Counted from the stretch's first letter, positions 37,385 through 49,947 are shown. The stretch: 64,000 nucleotides of DNA from Monosiga brevicollis MX1 (GCF_000002865.3 NW_001865039.1:1840438-1904437); one strand, 5' to 3'. Translations and numbers: made by a program. Notes: a model not told the origin generated them from the sequence alone.

Positions 37385-38139
37385 GTTCAGGGGTGATTGT
37401 GGCCATCGCGAAGTGACTGCCATCATGCTCCAGGCACCCCTTGAGCTCCGATCAAACAAAGGCTGTTGAACGGTACAACTTGACCCAATCGATCAGACTC
37501 AGCAGGCCCCGGGCCCGACACTGCAATGCCTGCCTGTGTCTTTGCATCTGCTGCCCCGCTGCCAATGATGCCGCCGCCGCCACCGCTGCCGTCGCCTCCT
37601 CCTCCGTCGTCGTCGTCGTTGTCGGCGTCGTTCGGCTGTCCGCGGACACCTCGTCGTCGGGTATGCTTGTAAAATAAACTATTCCCGATAAAATTAAAAA
37701 TTTCAAATGAGAGTTGTGAACAGTTGTTGTGTCGCTTGCAAATCGTTCCTCTCAATTTTTTTTTTGATCGCAAGAACGAGAACGAGGACGAAAACGGCAG
37801 CCGGCGTACGAGGACCGATAGCAGTCACAGGGGCAACGGGTGTACGGACCCACTAGCATTGGCGGCAAAGAACATCTTTGGATACGGCTTGGTGCTGAGT
37901 GTACACTCAAATCTTGAAGTCTTATCGCACTATTCCATTGGATTCCCAAGTGTGCGGTTGGACAACTGTGCGAGCTCAGTACTCTTTAACGATCCATCAT
38001 GGTCGGTATCTGGGCGGCTTGCGTTCAGCAGAAAGGGCTGGTGTGCACCAACTGTGGATGTGTATCGCCAGTTTTGATCTAGCTCATTGGCATTGCGCTC
38101 CTTTGCGACGGGTTCCGTGTGTAGGCAGCCCCGCTTTCC
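37385..38139. promoter_or_regulatory. Divergent gap between EDEM3 and SEC13
   Basis: Head-to-head spacing of under 800 bases suggests a shared promoter region. A CCG/TCG-rich triplet stretch lies at about 37565-37640. The first coding exon of SEC13 must also lie here but was not identified. No TATA box or known operator is assigned. Confidence 0.4.
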
Positions 38140-39667
38140 AGCATTGAGACTGCCCATGAGGACATGATCGTACGATTTACTTTCCACTCGGCCACGGCCC
38201 ATCCTGCCCGCCCGCCTCATAAGCGTGCAAAGCAAACCCTGCTGCCAAGCTCATCCAGTCTCAACATGTGTGCCCTTTTTATTTTTTTCCTCCCCGGCAC
38301 ACCGCTAGCATGACGCTCAAATGGACTTTTATGGCAAGCGACTTGCAACTTGCTCGTCGGATCACACTGTGCGCATCTTCCTTGTGGAGGACAACGACCA
38401 CAAACTCATCCAAACGCTCCGCGTGTACGCCTTCTCAGTGGTTGCTTGCCTTTGCCCCCGTCTGTGCGTAACGGCAACTTTGGAGAGTCCTGACCAAGGC
38501 ATCTTTTGTGTTTAGGCACGAGGGGCCCGTCTGGCAAGTGGCGTGGGCCCACCCCAAGTTTGGCAACTACCTTGCCACCTGCGGTTACGACCGCCGTGTT
38601 GTCATCTGGAAGGAAGGCACCACTGGCTGGGAAAACACATTTGAGTATCGTGAACATGACTCTTCCGGTTGGTCATGGTGTGGTCTCTTTTTTCCGGGTT
38701 CGGGGAGGGAGAGTGTGGGAAGGAGAAACAAGACAAAATAAGAAAATAAAGAAACGAAATCTCGAGTCTTGTCAAGATTGGACCTTTGCTCACTGGTTTG
38801 CTCATGCCCTCGTCATCTAGTCAATACCATTGCTTGGGCACCATACGAGTATGGGCAAATGACGCTTGCCTGCGGATCTTCGGACGGCGACATTTCCATC
38901 CTGCACTACCAAGGTTCTTTTCTCCGCCCACTGGCCCACCACATCTTGGCTGCTCTATTGCCTCACGTGCATGTTGGTACTCACCTCAACACTCTTGGTT
39001 GTGTCTATGCTGGCGGTGCTCTGATATCAGAGTCAGATGGTTCGTGGCAAGCAAATCGCATTCAGCAGGCGCATGCCACGGGGGTGACCTGTCTCAGCTG
39101 GGCCCCAGCCATTGGACCTGGTTCAGCCCTGCAGCCCGTGGAGGAGACCACTCCCACCTTGAAGCTGGTCAGTGGTGGTTGCGACAACAGCCTCAAAATC
39201 TGGACACACACAGAGTCGGGCTGGTCTGCCGGCGTGGCCCTGACTCCGGCAACGCATAAAGGTTTGTCATCTCTCTGGCCCCATGCCTAGCACTTGTCGG
39301 CGAAGGGCTTGATTCGCTGCAGCTAACAAAACACGGGCATTCACGGCGCTCACGACACGCGCTCGGCATCTGGTTGTCAGAGCGCATTCGGGATGTGGCC
39401 TGGGCACCCTCGCTGGGTCTGAGCTGCAACATCATTGCCAGCTGCTCTCAGGATGGCAAGGTCGTCCTCTGGACCCAGCAAACCCCAAACAGCGCTTGGG
39501 AGCCCAAGGTGCTGGAGGAGTACGATGTCCCCGTGTGGCGTGTGAGTTGGTCCATGACGGGCAATGTCCTGGCTGTGAGTTCTGCGGACAACAAGGTTGT
39601 TTTGTACAAGAGCCGGCTTGACGGTACCTGGCACAAGGTCAGCACGATCAACGAGCCCTCTGCATAG
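38140..39667 (+). CDS. SEC13: SEC13, COPII coat / nuclear pore WD40 protein
   Basis: SEC13 is a six-bladed WD40 protein that pairs with SEC31 in COPII coats and with NUP145/NUP96 in the nuclear pore. The exons read 'IETAHEDMI' (about 38142-38171), '[23 protein letters not shown]', '[31 protein letters not shown]' (abbreviated), '[23 protein letters not shown]', '[10 protein letters not shown]' ... '[11 protein letters not shown]', '[12 protein letters not shown]' ... '[12 protein letters not shown]' and '[21 protein letters not shown]'. Each matches the vertebrate protein almost motif for motif. Stop TAG at 39665-39667. The initiating ATG lies on an upstream exon that I could not pin down (family N-terminus is only about 10 residues longer). 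The start given is the first supported exon. Confidence 0.95.
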
Positions 39668-40177
39668 ACGCTTGACGTCAAGGCGGCTGCACTCTTTCTC
39701 CTGTCACCGAAAGCAAAGCAAACACGTTCACAAGCGTGGAATGCACGCCCATTGCTTGGGCTTGATGCACTCCAGGCGGTGCGTGGCATTCGCTAGCACC
39801 ACCGTTATTGTCACGCCGCCAGTTTGATTCCGCAAAATTTGAAAGTTCAATTTATGTTCTCCTTTGGGGGAGGAACAATTCACGTGTGAATGTGCGAATG
39901 CGACCAGATTCAGTTCCCCACGAGGCTGTGCGTCAATTTTCTCTTGGCCAACCAAGGGCGCAAACAACATTCATACACACGCGCACAGACGCAGGTGAAA
40001 ACGCAAACAGAATCATGCAATACACACAAGGCCATGTTGTGTGCACGGACACAAACGGCTGAGACAAGGAGGCTTGAAATGGCAATTGGGGATATACACA
40101 AGCGCACATCTAGGGCACGGCGTGCACAACGCCTTTGGGCGATAAAGACAAAAGGCAGGCAAGGCATTGGCCGCAAA
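39668..40177. other. Convergent 3' flanks of SEC13 and PPP4C
   Basis: No coding signal was found on either strand. CA-rich patches lie near 39970-40060. It probably holds both 3' UTRs. Confidence 0.5.
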
Positions 40178-42127
40178 TCACAGGAAATACTCGGTGGGGG
40201 CAGGGCGGACTGGCGCGCCTCGCTTGGAGGCTGGGGCTTCGCTAAAGAGCCGGAACGAGTACCGAGGATCACTGTGTGACCCGTTGTACTCGAAAATTGC
40301 CGCAATGTTACCGCAACGGTAGCAGTAATTGGGCGCCGACCAAACGGTCAAAACCTCTTCGGTAAAGTGCCACTTGTATCCTTCCATGACAAGCTGATGA
40401 GCCCGTGCAATAAAGTGAAGGTTGTTACGTTCATTGAACTGCGACGCCACGGACGCTCCGAACAAAAAGCCGGCACCACGCGGGCTCATGGCCCATGCTT
40501 CAATGTCTATCGTGTCGACGGGCAACGATGAGAAAAGCGTCGATGCTACTCGCATCGACTTTGTGGTTTGAACCAAGCCTCTCAATCGCACCTTCGGGGT
40601 CGGACCAGAGGAGGTCACACATGGGGCCCTCGTGCGGTACTTCAATCTTTCGGTCAATCATGCGAATCTACGTCCACGAGCTGAGGTGTCAGGGCATGCT
40701 TTGGAAAGCTGCCGGATCAAAGCCCTCAAAGTGAGAAGCGTACCTCATCCAGCTGCGATAACTTGGGGCTCAATCCTCCATGCACGCAAAAGACCTGCAT
40801 CGACGCACAGATACCCCCCAGGCAAGAAGAACGTGAGGCTTCAACGACAAAAGTCAAAATGTGAAGATGATGGGCATGCGGCAAAGAACAAAAAAAAAGA
40901 AAAGAGCTCAAAAGAGAGAAAGCAAGAAATGAAAGATGAAGCGCGCGCTGAGCAAAATGCTACCTCGTCGTCAATCAAAACGGAGAGCGAGATGTAGTCA
41001 AAGACGTCCGTGCAGAGTCTGGAGAAGGGTGAAAGAGCCACGCAAGTGAGCAAGGAAAAACGAGACATGGCTATGTTTGCAGCAAGAGTTTGCGCCTGCA
41101 GCAAGCAGGCAGGCAGGCAGACAGGCTAGGCCGGCAGCAACGTACTGCCACACATGAGCGGAGCCGTATTTGCGGAGACAATCATCATAAAAGCCATACA
41201 CCTTAGCCCGGTTAAAAGTTGAGATCCTTGTGAGTCCCGGGCGGATGAGAAGGTTGGGCCGTCATTGGATGACCTTGAACAGCTGTAACATCGTTCACAA
41301 ACCTGGGTAATCTGACGACTTTCGTGGTTGCCGCGAATTAGATAGACGCGATCGGGATAGCGGACCTGTCACACCATGCAGCAAACCGTGACAACCCCGA
41401 TTTGTAGCGCAGGCAGTCAAGTGAGGCAAGGTATGCGCAATGGTTGCTTGTTTGGAGCCAACCTTCAGGGCCAGGAGCAGAAGAAACGTCTCCACGGAGA
41501 AGAAGCCACGGTCCACATAGTCTCCCAGAAAGACGTAGGAACGCTGCGGAACGTCGCCACCAATCTATAAAGGGCATGTCACATTGCCGGTGAGGGCACA
41601 GTCGTACGGTTTTTTTTCCTGGGCGGGCAGCTATCAGTGCTGCTCGCAAAGGTGGGGGTGGTTTTTCAACCTCGAAGAGTTCCATGAGATCGTAAAACTG
41701 GCCGTGAATGTCGCCGCAAATCTAATCAGAAAAAAAAAAAAAAAAAAAGAAACGCAATGCAATGCAGGATCGTCAGCTGGGAAAAAAGTGGCGCGCTGGC
41801 GCCTTTGTGAATATCGACTTGCATACATGCTCCACCGCCCCAAAAGAGCACCTTTCACAGAGCCTTCTGGCCCGAGCTTACCGTGACTGGGCTCTGCACG
41901 GGCTGGACATTGGCCTCTTCGACAAGGATCTCGCTGTGTGGTTGGGCAACATCAACTTCAGCATCAGCGCCCGTTTGCAAGTCTTGGTGTTCTTTTCCCT
42001 GCCTCAGTTGCATTTGGAAGCGTTCGTACCGCGCCTTTCGACAGAGCTCAACCACTTGCTCCTCTGAAATGAGCTCACAGCGCTTGAGCTTCTCCAGCTG
42101 CGCATCCAGATCGCTGCACAGCACCAT
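40178..42127 (-). CDS. PPP4C: Protein phosphatase 4 catalytic subunit
   Basis: PPP-family Ser/Thr phosphatase of the PP2A/4/6 group. The ATG at 42127 gives '[20 protein letters not shown]', aligning with the PP4 start 'SDLDRQIEQLRRCELI'. The next exon joins as '[21 protein letters not shown]'. Later exons include the '[17 protein letters not shown]' loop, '[18 protein letters not shown]', '[19 protein letters not shown]', '[15 protein letters not shown]', '[20 protein letters not shown]', '[18 protein letters not shown]' and the 'YFL' C-terminus that is methylated on Leu in this group. '[12 protein letters not shown]' and the N-terminus favour PP4 over PP6 or PP2A. About seven or eight exons. 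An A tract of about 18 lies in an intron at 41728-41748. Confidence 0.93.
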
Positions 42128-42455
42128 GGCACCGGTTGAGGGCTCAACAGCCTCAACAGGAAAAAAAATAAAAAAAAGAGAGAGAGAAGTGTGTGTGTGT
42201 GTGTGTGTCGCTTGCAGCTGATAACGGTTAACGCTACTGATGCAGGGAATGTCATCATTTTTATGTCGTTCGATGGTGTCGCAACAGGTGGCCGCTCTTT
42301 GAGCTCGATCCGTAGGTCCGTGACTGTGTCATGTGCTTAGGAAGCGGTCGAGTTTTTGTGCCTGGGAGCCCTGAAAGAACCAATGTTTCTGATCCGAGTT
42401 TGAATTCGCACCTTCTCTATGTTCAGCTGTCATATGAATAAAAAGTCTATCTGGC
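42128..42455. other. Short spacer upstream of PPP4C
   Basis: Holds a small (GT)n at about 42189-42207 and the PPP4C promoter, immediately downstream of the QSOX 3' end. Confidence 0.5.
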
Positions 42456-44050
42456 CTACACCAAACCGTTGAGGACCTTAAAAGCCCGAGAGCGCCAGCG
42501 AGAACGCCGGGTGGGCTGCAGCAGCAGGACCATGCCCACAACCAATACTGCCAGGCCGACGAGCGTCCACCGACCCAGGGTCGTCATGTTATGATGGCTG
42601 TGCTCGTGTTCTCGGACAGGCGCAAAGCGCTGGGCTGTGACGGGCAAAGCTCCACCCGCAGCATGCCCGGCTGCTTCAACGCCATCCAGTCCGGGGCGCT
42701 CTCGACCAAAGCATTGCTAGGAAGGGTGCCGTCAGTTGGCCACACAGTCCAAGTGAGCAAGCGCCCGGACCCTCAGGGCAGGCGACAACTTTCTCACCTG
42801 CATATAGCGGGTCAGCGCTGTAGTGTTCTCAGTCCCCCGCGTGTAGCATGTTGGGCAGGCTGCCTCTGAAGGCCAGACTTGTTTGGGATGAGCCGGATCT
42901 TCGGTCCGGTCACTGTGTATTAATTGCCCCGAGACGGATGCCACACATCAAAGCTGTCAGCCAGTACTAACTGATGCGGAGGCAGCGCTAATAGATATGG
43001 TTCACGCCACTCACCCAGCGAGGCGCGCGTTGACCTTGTTGTGCGCTCGGTGCAGCCACAGAGCAACAGCGTACTACATCACGTCACGGGAGTAGGAAAG
43101 TGAGGGCCTCAACCCACGACTCGAGCACCGCCACAACGAGCCCGCCTGGGACAAAACTGACCGGGCCCTCGTTGTCAATGAGAATGTCTGTCTTGGCCGT
43201 TAGCGAGAGGTGTGCAAAGTGTTCGGCGCAATTGCGACACCCAAAAAAGTTGATGATGTAGTTGCGAATGCTGTCCATGAGGTCTGTTGCGGCCGGTGCG
43301 CTGGGCGCACGGGCCGCACGGACAGCCATGGTGTGAAACAACACCCAAAGGCCGCAAGGATATCTGCAGGAGATGCAGCAGAGAGTGTGAGAGAAACCCA
43401 GGTGGAGAATCAGATCTACACAAGCAAGGTACGCACCCGCGATATTGAGGGCTACTGCCGCGGCAATGGTACCATTCAATGGGCTGGCCCTTGAAGCCAT
43501 GGGAGACTTTGCGCAAGTCCACGCTGTCCTTGGTCCATAAGTACCTATTGCAACCCAAGCCACGACGGCAACCAAGCAGCGGACTTTGAGGAGAGTACGC
43601 TTGGCGCTGGTCGCGTTGTGTCTGAAGCGTACCCAACAAGGCCGTCCAGGTGAGGTTGTAAAACTCCCGTATTCACAGTCATGGATACAGCGCTGAGGAA
43701 TGCGCGAAAGTGAACAAATTTCTATAGATGCGGGGAGGGAGTGAGCTAAAGTGCCGGTGCTACAGATTTGCAACGCGAATGCGGGAACATACCGCCCCGG
43801 TCAGGAGACCATGGCCAGGCACCTCATGGTTGAGAAGATACGCCAATGCAGACCGGATGTCAAGCGCATAATCGCAGTCTGCAGCAGGACTAAATTGCAA
43901 AGGGGCAGGGTTGGCAATGTCACGTTCTGGTCGCAGTAGCTCCCGCGCACCTGCAGAGCAGAAGCCAGGCGCGAGGCGCGTGTGAGCAGGGCACATGAGC
44001 AACAACGATTGCATCCATTCGCGCCTGCAGCAAAAGCCAAGCCTTTGGAC

Positions 44051-44123
<73 letters not shown>

Positions 44124-45247
44124 TACGCACTGCACTTGCTCACCAAGGAGGGTATACACGTCTCGCAGCAGACGGAAATAGCAACTTTCCTCCGACTCTG
44201 CATCGCAGGAGAGTCGATGCGCCCGGTCTCGCCCAGCATCGGTGGTGGTAACGAGAACGCTGGCAGGTCCGGCGCCACGGGTCTGTGTGATGGATGTCGA
44301 CGGCCGCAAGGCTTGAAGGCCAAGCGTGACGAGGTCTACTAGTTCAGGTTGGGCATCCCCGGTCACCGTGATGTGTGTTGCCCCACGAAGGGCACTCTTG
44401 GGTTGATTTCTAAAGGGTAGAAGACAAAGGTGCGAGCCGATGATGAGACATCACAAAGGGCTGCTTTTTTAGCTTCAGGTGAATGAATGAAGCAGCTGCC
44501 GCAGATGCAGTCTTTAGACGGGCAACAAAGAAACACGGACCTGGCCTCAGTTGGAATGGTCATGTAGGACGCGATGCTCTTGAGCACGGGAAACACACCC
44601 TCTGCTGCTATATCAAGTGTGTCCGACTCGATCAAGACCTGGTGACGTTTGGGATGAGTCGCAGGCAGGTGTGGCGGAAGGCAGCGCGAGGATGCACGCA
44701 GCTGGCACCTTGAGCGTAGGGTAATCCGTGACTTGGTAACGGGCGCAAAGGTCCTTGTTGTTGTCAGCAGCGCAGTTGACGGCACCCACGGCAATAACTT
44801 CGCCCCATGTGCTCAAGTTACCAGCAATGCCTGGTAGAACAACCGAGACACACGATGAGCGTTCGCGGGGCACGATGATCGACGATTGGTCACAACGCAG
44901 TGTTGCTCGGATACCTTTGAAGGTGGGGCTGTATTCGATGCACCCGCCACACCAGCTGAGGTAAAACTCGATGAGCCAGGGCTGGCGGGAGCCGATGACT
45001 GTGTGATCAAAGTTGTCAGCGTGGAGCTTCGCCACGGCGGCACACTGATCGTAGAGTCCGGGAATCTGATCTCCTGGTGGGTGCAAACGAGAGCCGAAGT
45101 GGGACAGCGGAATGAGCTGAACAGGACATGTTCAATCTCTCATCGAAAGGCACCGCTGCTGCACCAACCTTGTGGGTCGCCAGCATCCACACTTGGTCGA
45201 ACCGGAGCCACGAGCAGCAGCATCAGAAACAGCAGCAGCTGCATCAT
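42456..45247 (-). CDS. QSOX1: Quiescin sulfhydryl oxidase (Trx + ERV/ALR), membrane-anchored
   Basis: QSOX makes disulfides in secreted proteins and passes electrons to O2 via FAD. The ATG at 45247 begins a strong signal peptide ('MMQLLLFLMLLLVAPV'). Exon 2 has the thioredoxin domain: 'WLIEFYLSWCGGCIEYSPTF' with CGGC as the redox pair, then 'VAVGAVNCA' type sequence and 'LCARYQVTDYPTLK' with the cis-Pro. After helical exons comes the ERV/ALR domain: 'YPCGLWVLFHTMAVRAA', 'NYIINFFGCRNCAEHFAHL' (CxxC and the FAD-binding His) and 'LWLHRAHNKVNARLAG', then 'WPSEAACPTCYT' with the third CxxC. The last exon has a membrane helix ('TLVGLAVLVVGMVLLL') and short basic tail, stop at 42456-42458. Introns carry (CA)n tracts. 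The architecture matches animal QSOX1, including the transmembrane form. Confidence 0.93.
44053..44121. repeat. (CA)n microsatellite
   Basis: About 34 CA units lie in an intron of the QSOX gene. Confidence 0.95.
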
Positions 45248-45418
45248 GGCAACCAAAGGCCGCTGCCACGCTGTATCCAAACCCACTGTCAAACAAGCTC
45301 TGCTCTGCCCTTATCCAATACCATGGCCCCCTCCACCAAACACCCCAACGCAACGTATCGTCCGAAGCAGATACCCCACCCTCACAGCAAGCACGCCGAG
45401 CCAGACCAGATCGCGGAC

Positions 45419-45456
<38 letters not shown>

Positions 45457-45927
45457 CGCGCGCACACAACGGCCACCGCAGCGACCACGAAAATGTCAGA
45501 ATGTCATGTTTTTGCATCATTGTCTTACAAATTGTCATGGTTTTTAGGTTTCTTGTCGACATCTCTTGTCTCTAAGTTGGTTCGAAGACAGTTGTGTCTC
45601 TGAGATGTTATCAAATAGATAGCATCTCTTAATATGGTTGATATTATGCTGTGTGGTCAAATCCACAACTTTACTTCTCTGCATCCTGGCACCGGCAACA
45701 ACCCATCTCTGACTCCTGACGTCAATCTGCACGTCTCTCTGCTTGCATGTGAATTTGAAAATTCTGTATTTCTCGCTCCAAACACACACACACACACACA
45801 CACACTTTGGCGCGCGCAGAAGGACTTTGGGGATCTGCAGCCGATCGTTGGCTCCGTGTGAAGCTGCCGGTCGGGTGGACCAGTACGCTGGGCCTGTGGA
45901 TAGGCCTCCGGGGCTACCACCCTCATC
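45248..45927. promoter_or_regulatory. Divergent gap between QSOX and the coiled-coil gene
   Basis: A head-to-head gap of about 680 bases containing two (CA)n tracts at 45421-45454 and 45782-45806. No other structure was recognised. Confidence 0.45.
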
Positions 45928-46482
45928 ATGTCGCTCTTTAATGCGTATATGCAGGAGGAGCGTGCTCGGGAGCGGCACCGACAGGTGTGTTGGTGTTCCG
46001 GTAGTTGATACTTCTGGCACTCGGCCTGCTCTGGGCGCTCATCCTCACGCCCTGGGGCTTAGATGGCAACCGACCAAGAGGATCGGCATCGAAAGGCGCA
46101 ACAGCAGCGTGCGCGGCAACAGGACGCCCAAACGGCCGTGGTGGATGACCTCATTCGCACCCGACGCACCCAGGCTCGCCACTTGCAGGCCTTCAAGCAG
46201 GTATTGTGTCGGCATGGGTTTCGGCACCCCGAGCCTGTCTTCTCTCACGGCTGTCGTCCTGCACCTTGGCTCGTTGTCCTGCAGCATCAGCAGCTACAGC
46301 AGGATGAGCACCAATCTGCTTTGCTAGAGCAACGCCAGTCCAGTACAGCGCGTCTGCAAGCCGAGCGCGAAGCTGGCGCTCGACGCCGCCTGGCCGCCCT
46401 TGATGAAGCCCGCGGGCTGGCTCGGGTATGCATGCTGTGGCAACACAGCCACATCGATATCCCCATTCCCCCTCACTTGTCG
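45928..46482 (+). CDS. Coiled-coil protein, Gln/Arg-rich, truncated by a scaffold gap
   Basis: The first exon gives 'MSLFNAYMQEERARERHRQ', then phase-0 introns join 'MATDQEDRHRKAQQQRARQQ' ... 'DDLIRTRRTQARHLQAFKQ' and 'HQQLQQDEHQSALLEQRQ' ... 'RRRLAALDEARGLAR'. Donors are GTGTGT, GTATTG and GTATGC. The product is almost entirely charged alpha-helix with no membrane segment. Short proteins of this look are common among ciliary and centrosomal factors, but I do not recognise it. The 50-N gap at 46483 hides the continuation; nothing between the gap and the next gene is clearly part of it. Confidence 0.6.
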
Positions 46483-46532
46483 NNNNNNNNNNNNNNNNNN
46501 NNNNNNNNNNNNNNNNNNNNNNNNNNNNNNNN
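46483..46532. other. Scaffold gap (50 N)
   Basis: Fixed-length run of N; the true gap size is unknown. Confidence 0.99.
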
Positions 46533-46559
46533 TACACCACACACGCCATCGCAGCGCTC

Positions 46560-46677
46560 ACCCTCGTCCTGCCCTCCTGCCTCCTGCCTCCTGCCCTTCT
46601 CCTGCCCTTCTCCTCCCTGCCTCCTCCCTGCCTCCTGCCCTCCTCCTGCCTCCTCCCTGCCTCCTCCCTGCCTCCTT
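46560..46677. repeat. CCTCCTGC/CCTCCCTG low-complexity repeat beside the gap
   Basis: Imperfect tandem units of CCTCCTGC and CCTCCCTG border the N run and probably caused the assembly break. Confidence 0.85.
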
Positions 46678-46893
46678 GTACGGCTGTTATTCCGTTCCAG
46701 TTGCTGAGTTGAGGGGGGCATGTGGGCCGTGCAGCTCGACATCACAGGTCAAGTCGCAGTATAGCCGCTTGTCCTCCACGTGCCCTCTGGCGGTTCAAGT
46801 CGGCAGCGGCGGCCTCCATGTTCTCCGGCCCCGACCCTTGCTGAAGCCATCGTGCCGCTGATTTGACCATCGGCGTGCCTCCGCGGGGCTATC

Positions 46894-49800
46894 ATGAGCT
46901 ACCGAATGTTTCGCTTTGGTAGTCAGTCCACCGAACTCATGGAGCCGCTCATCCGCATCGACCCAGAAGATGGCGAGCCCCTCAACACTTCGTAAGCCGC
47001 CTTCAACTGGCTCGTGTTACCCACTCCCACCCGCAGCCCGTCTTCTCAATCCACAAACTTAGTCTGCACGCTGCGCCTAACCTCGCTTCGTCTCACATCG
47101 CATGGTACAGGGGCACCAGCGTGTTTTCCAGCACCAACACGCCCCGCACGCCGCTCTCCCATATTGACCGCATGACCAAGAGTCCCTTCCAAAAGCTCAG
47201 GCAGCACCATCGCATCCCGTACAAATTCACCCTCAACGTCCTTGTGAGTAATGCAATGGATCCCCCCACACCTTCCCCGCCTTCCCCGCCTTCCCCGCCT
47301 GAAACGCATTTCATTGCCCTGGTCGTCTTCGTCATGCTTCCTTTTTGCGCCCACTCACCTCTCAACCGCCCTGCCAGGTCATCATCTTTCTCTCCGCATT
47401 CTACATCATGAAAAACTTTCAATACTCATACTACATGGACAGCAACACAGCCATGCTCCGCAGTCGCCTCGGAAACAGCGCTGATGACTGGCCCATGTCC
47501 GAGTATGGCCAAACCTTAATCTACACGGTGGACAACTTTGTGAACCATTTTCGCACCAGCATGGACAACTATTGGTCCTTCAACGAGTCGGCCCTCTCTG
47601 AATACGAAGTTAACCAGCAGCTCAAGCTTCGCGTCAAGTATTCCAATGGCACAATCACGTCCGACGTCATGACGTCCGAGAACAACCGCTATGGCATCAT
47701 AGGCCAGCTCAACGGCTCCAAACTCGTCGAATTCCTGCGTGTCGTGGACACGCTCGCCATTGATTACACCTTTGAAAACCTGCAAAAGGCAGATCACAAA
47801 CACGCCACCGTCATGGATGTCCATCACCGCTGGCACTGCAACGCCCTCTACGACCTCACTTACGATAACGGCTGCGCCGTCTACCAGCTTCGCATATCCA
47901 ACACCATTCTCTCCACCAGCCAACCCGTCCTGCTCGTCATCAGCAGCATCATCATCACCCTTTGCATTCCCAGCGCAGCCTTGACCCTGCGCGCGCTCTG
48001 GCGCTCCTTTGGCGCCTTCAAATATGCTCGCACCAATCTCAAGCGTGCTCCCGTCATGACCTCTGTCAATGGCGGCGCCTCCCGCCTGCCCGCCAACGAA
48101 ATCATGTGGCACCATCTCAAGCTCTCTGATAAACTGGCCTTTTTCAATCTTTGGCATGTCACAACCGTTCTCGGCGATATACTCTTAATCATCGGTGGCA
48201 CCCTCAACTATTCAAAGCAGCTGGGCTACCAAACCGACAAACACGACTCGTACGTTGACCCAGATCCCCTCACGACCAACGCTTGCTCGGCCACACCCCT
48301 CCGCCATTCGTCCGTTCCTGTCACCGCTTGCTCAGCCCCTTACTGTTGGCTGCTGCTGTTTCCTCTGACTCTGTAGCCTGAGCTCCTCAGACATTTGCCA
48401 CGCCTTGGGTGGCTTTCTCGTTTGGGTGGGCATGCTCAAGTTCTACGAGTGGGATAGCGAACTTTACATGCTTATCCTTTCCGTCAAGGCCTCCCTTTCA
48501 CGTGTGTGCATCCACGTCATCGCCCCCCTCCCCCTTCAGCCTGCTTGGCTACCCGGTGGCAGCACTGACCGCGGATCCTCTTGCTTTGTCTCTCTCACAG
48601 GCGTATCCAAGTTTGTCTTCTGCGTCACGCCCGTGTACATGGCCTACGTGCTCGTCGGCGTGGCCTGCTTCTACGATCACCAGGACCTCTTCGGAGACAT
48701 TTTCAAGTCAAGCCGCACGCTCTTCAGTCTCCTCAACGGTGACTCGTGCGTGCTTTCACCCCATTTCCCTTTCCCACGTGCACAACGGTGATCCACCATG
48801 CCATCACGTTCACGATGATTTTAAATTCTGTTGCTTTGCAGGGTGCTGGCCGTCTTCCAAGAGCTCCGGGAGAATTCCGATCTGGGCTACGACGTTTTTG
48901 CTCAGGTACGCCACTGATGGACCAAACACTTTTATGCTCTACTTCCCTGCCGATCAAGGTGCAGCGACTGCAGTCTGTCCCGCCCCTCCTCAATGCCATG
49001 CCGCTTGCCCCTCGACCAGATTTACATTTACTCCTTCTGCATCATCTTTATTGTCATTATTTGCAACGTTTTCATCTTCATCGTCGAGTCGGGCTGTGCG
49101 TTATCACTCGCCTTGCGACATGCGGCTGCTACAGGCTCTATCCTGCCGTTCTCCCCTACTTCTCTGTCTGATACCATCCATTCCGACCGTTGTTCTCTGT
49201 CGTTTAGATGATGCGGCTCTGAACGCCGTATATGGGCCAGAGGAGGTGCTGTCCGTTTTCATTGACCACCAGCGTTTGCGCGACATCCTTTTGGTATGCT
49301 CAACCACCCTGGCTGCTGAACTAGCTGCGTCGATCAATGCATTCCAGCGCCACCCTCATCAAGGCCCTCCTTCCTTCACTGCACTGCACAGGTCGCCAGT
49401 ACTCGGGATCCCAATCACACCTATGTGCCCGACTCTCTTTTGAACCAGCTCGAAGAACCCCCTTCGCCGGAGCTGCATCATCGTTTGCGGTACGTGCACA
49501 ACCGCACTTCGGCTCTTCTAATATGCAGGCGCCCTAAGACGTGCTTTGCTTTGAACCCATTCATTGGCCGGAACGCCGTTTTGTGCTCTGCACAGGTTGC
49601 GTCGCGGTTCGCGCGGCGAGATTAATCGAAGCTTTCGCTCCCATTCCTTCTTCCGTGCACGCTCGATGGACCGCATGGATCAGCTTGGTCGAGCATTTGG
49701 TGCGGGGGCTTCCTTCAGTGGCGACAACACCCATCAAACAGCAACTCCTCGAGCAAGCGTTCCCGTCACCGGAACTCCTGCCGAGCAACGCGCAGCACTC

Positions 49801-49947
49801 GCTCAAAACGTGCAGCACCTGCAAGCGCGTTTGCAATCGCTCAACTCTGATATGGCCAACACTTTGCAGGAGTTGCAAGCCGCCAATGCCCAGCTCCAAA
49901 CCCTAGCTGCTGCGGAGGCTGCACAGACACCAGACTCTGAGGCGTAA
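46894..49947 (+). CDS. MCOLN1: Mucolipin (TRPML) channel
   Basis: TRPML channels release Ca2+ and other cations from endolysosomes. The ATG at 46894 gives 'MSYRMFRFGSQSTELMEPLI'. After an exon with 'FQKLRQHHRIPYKFTLNVL', the long exon from about 47380 begins with S1 ('VIIFLSAFYIMKNFQYSYY') and holds the large luminal domain with N-glycosylation sites and 'CNALYDLTYDNGCAVYQLRI'. S2 follows ('VLLVISSIIITLCIPSAAL'), then 'FFNLWHVTTVLGDILLIIGG' (S3). Later exons give 'ICHALGGFLVWVGMLKF' (S4), 'KFVFCVTPVYMAYVLVGVACF' (S5), the pore 'TLFSLLNGDS|VLAVF' and S6 ('FCIIFIVIICNVFIFIVES'). The cytosolic C-terminus has a Ser-rich part and a coiled coil ('NVQHLQARLQSLNSDMA'), ending at 49947. The filter has Asp-Ser where animal TRPML has Asp-Asp. 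Confidence 0.9.
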
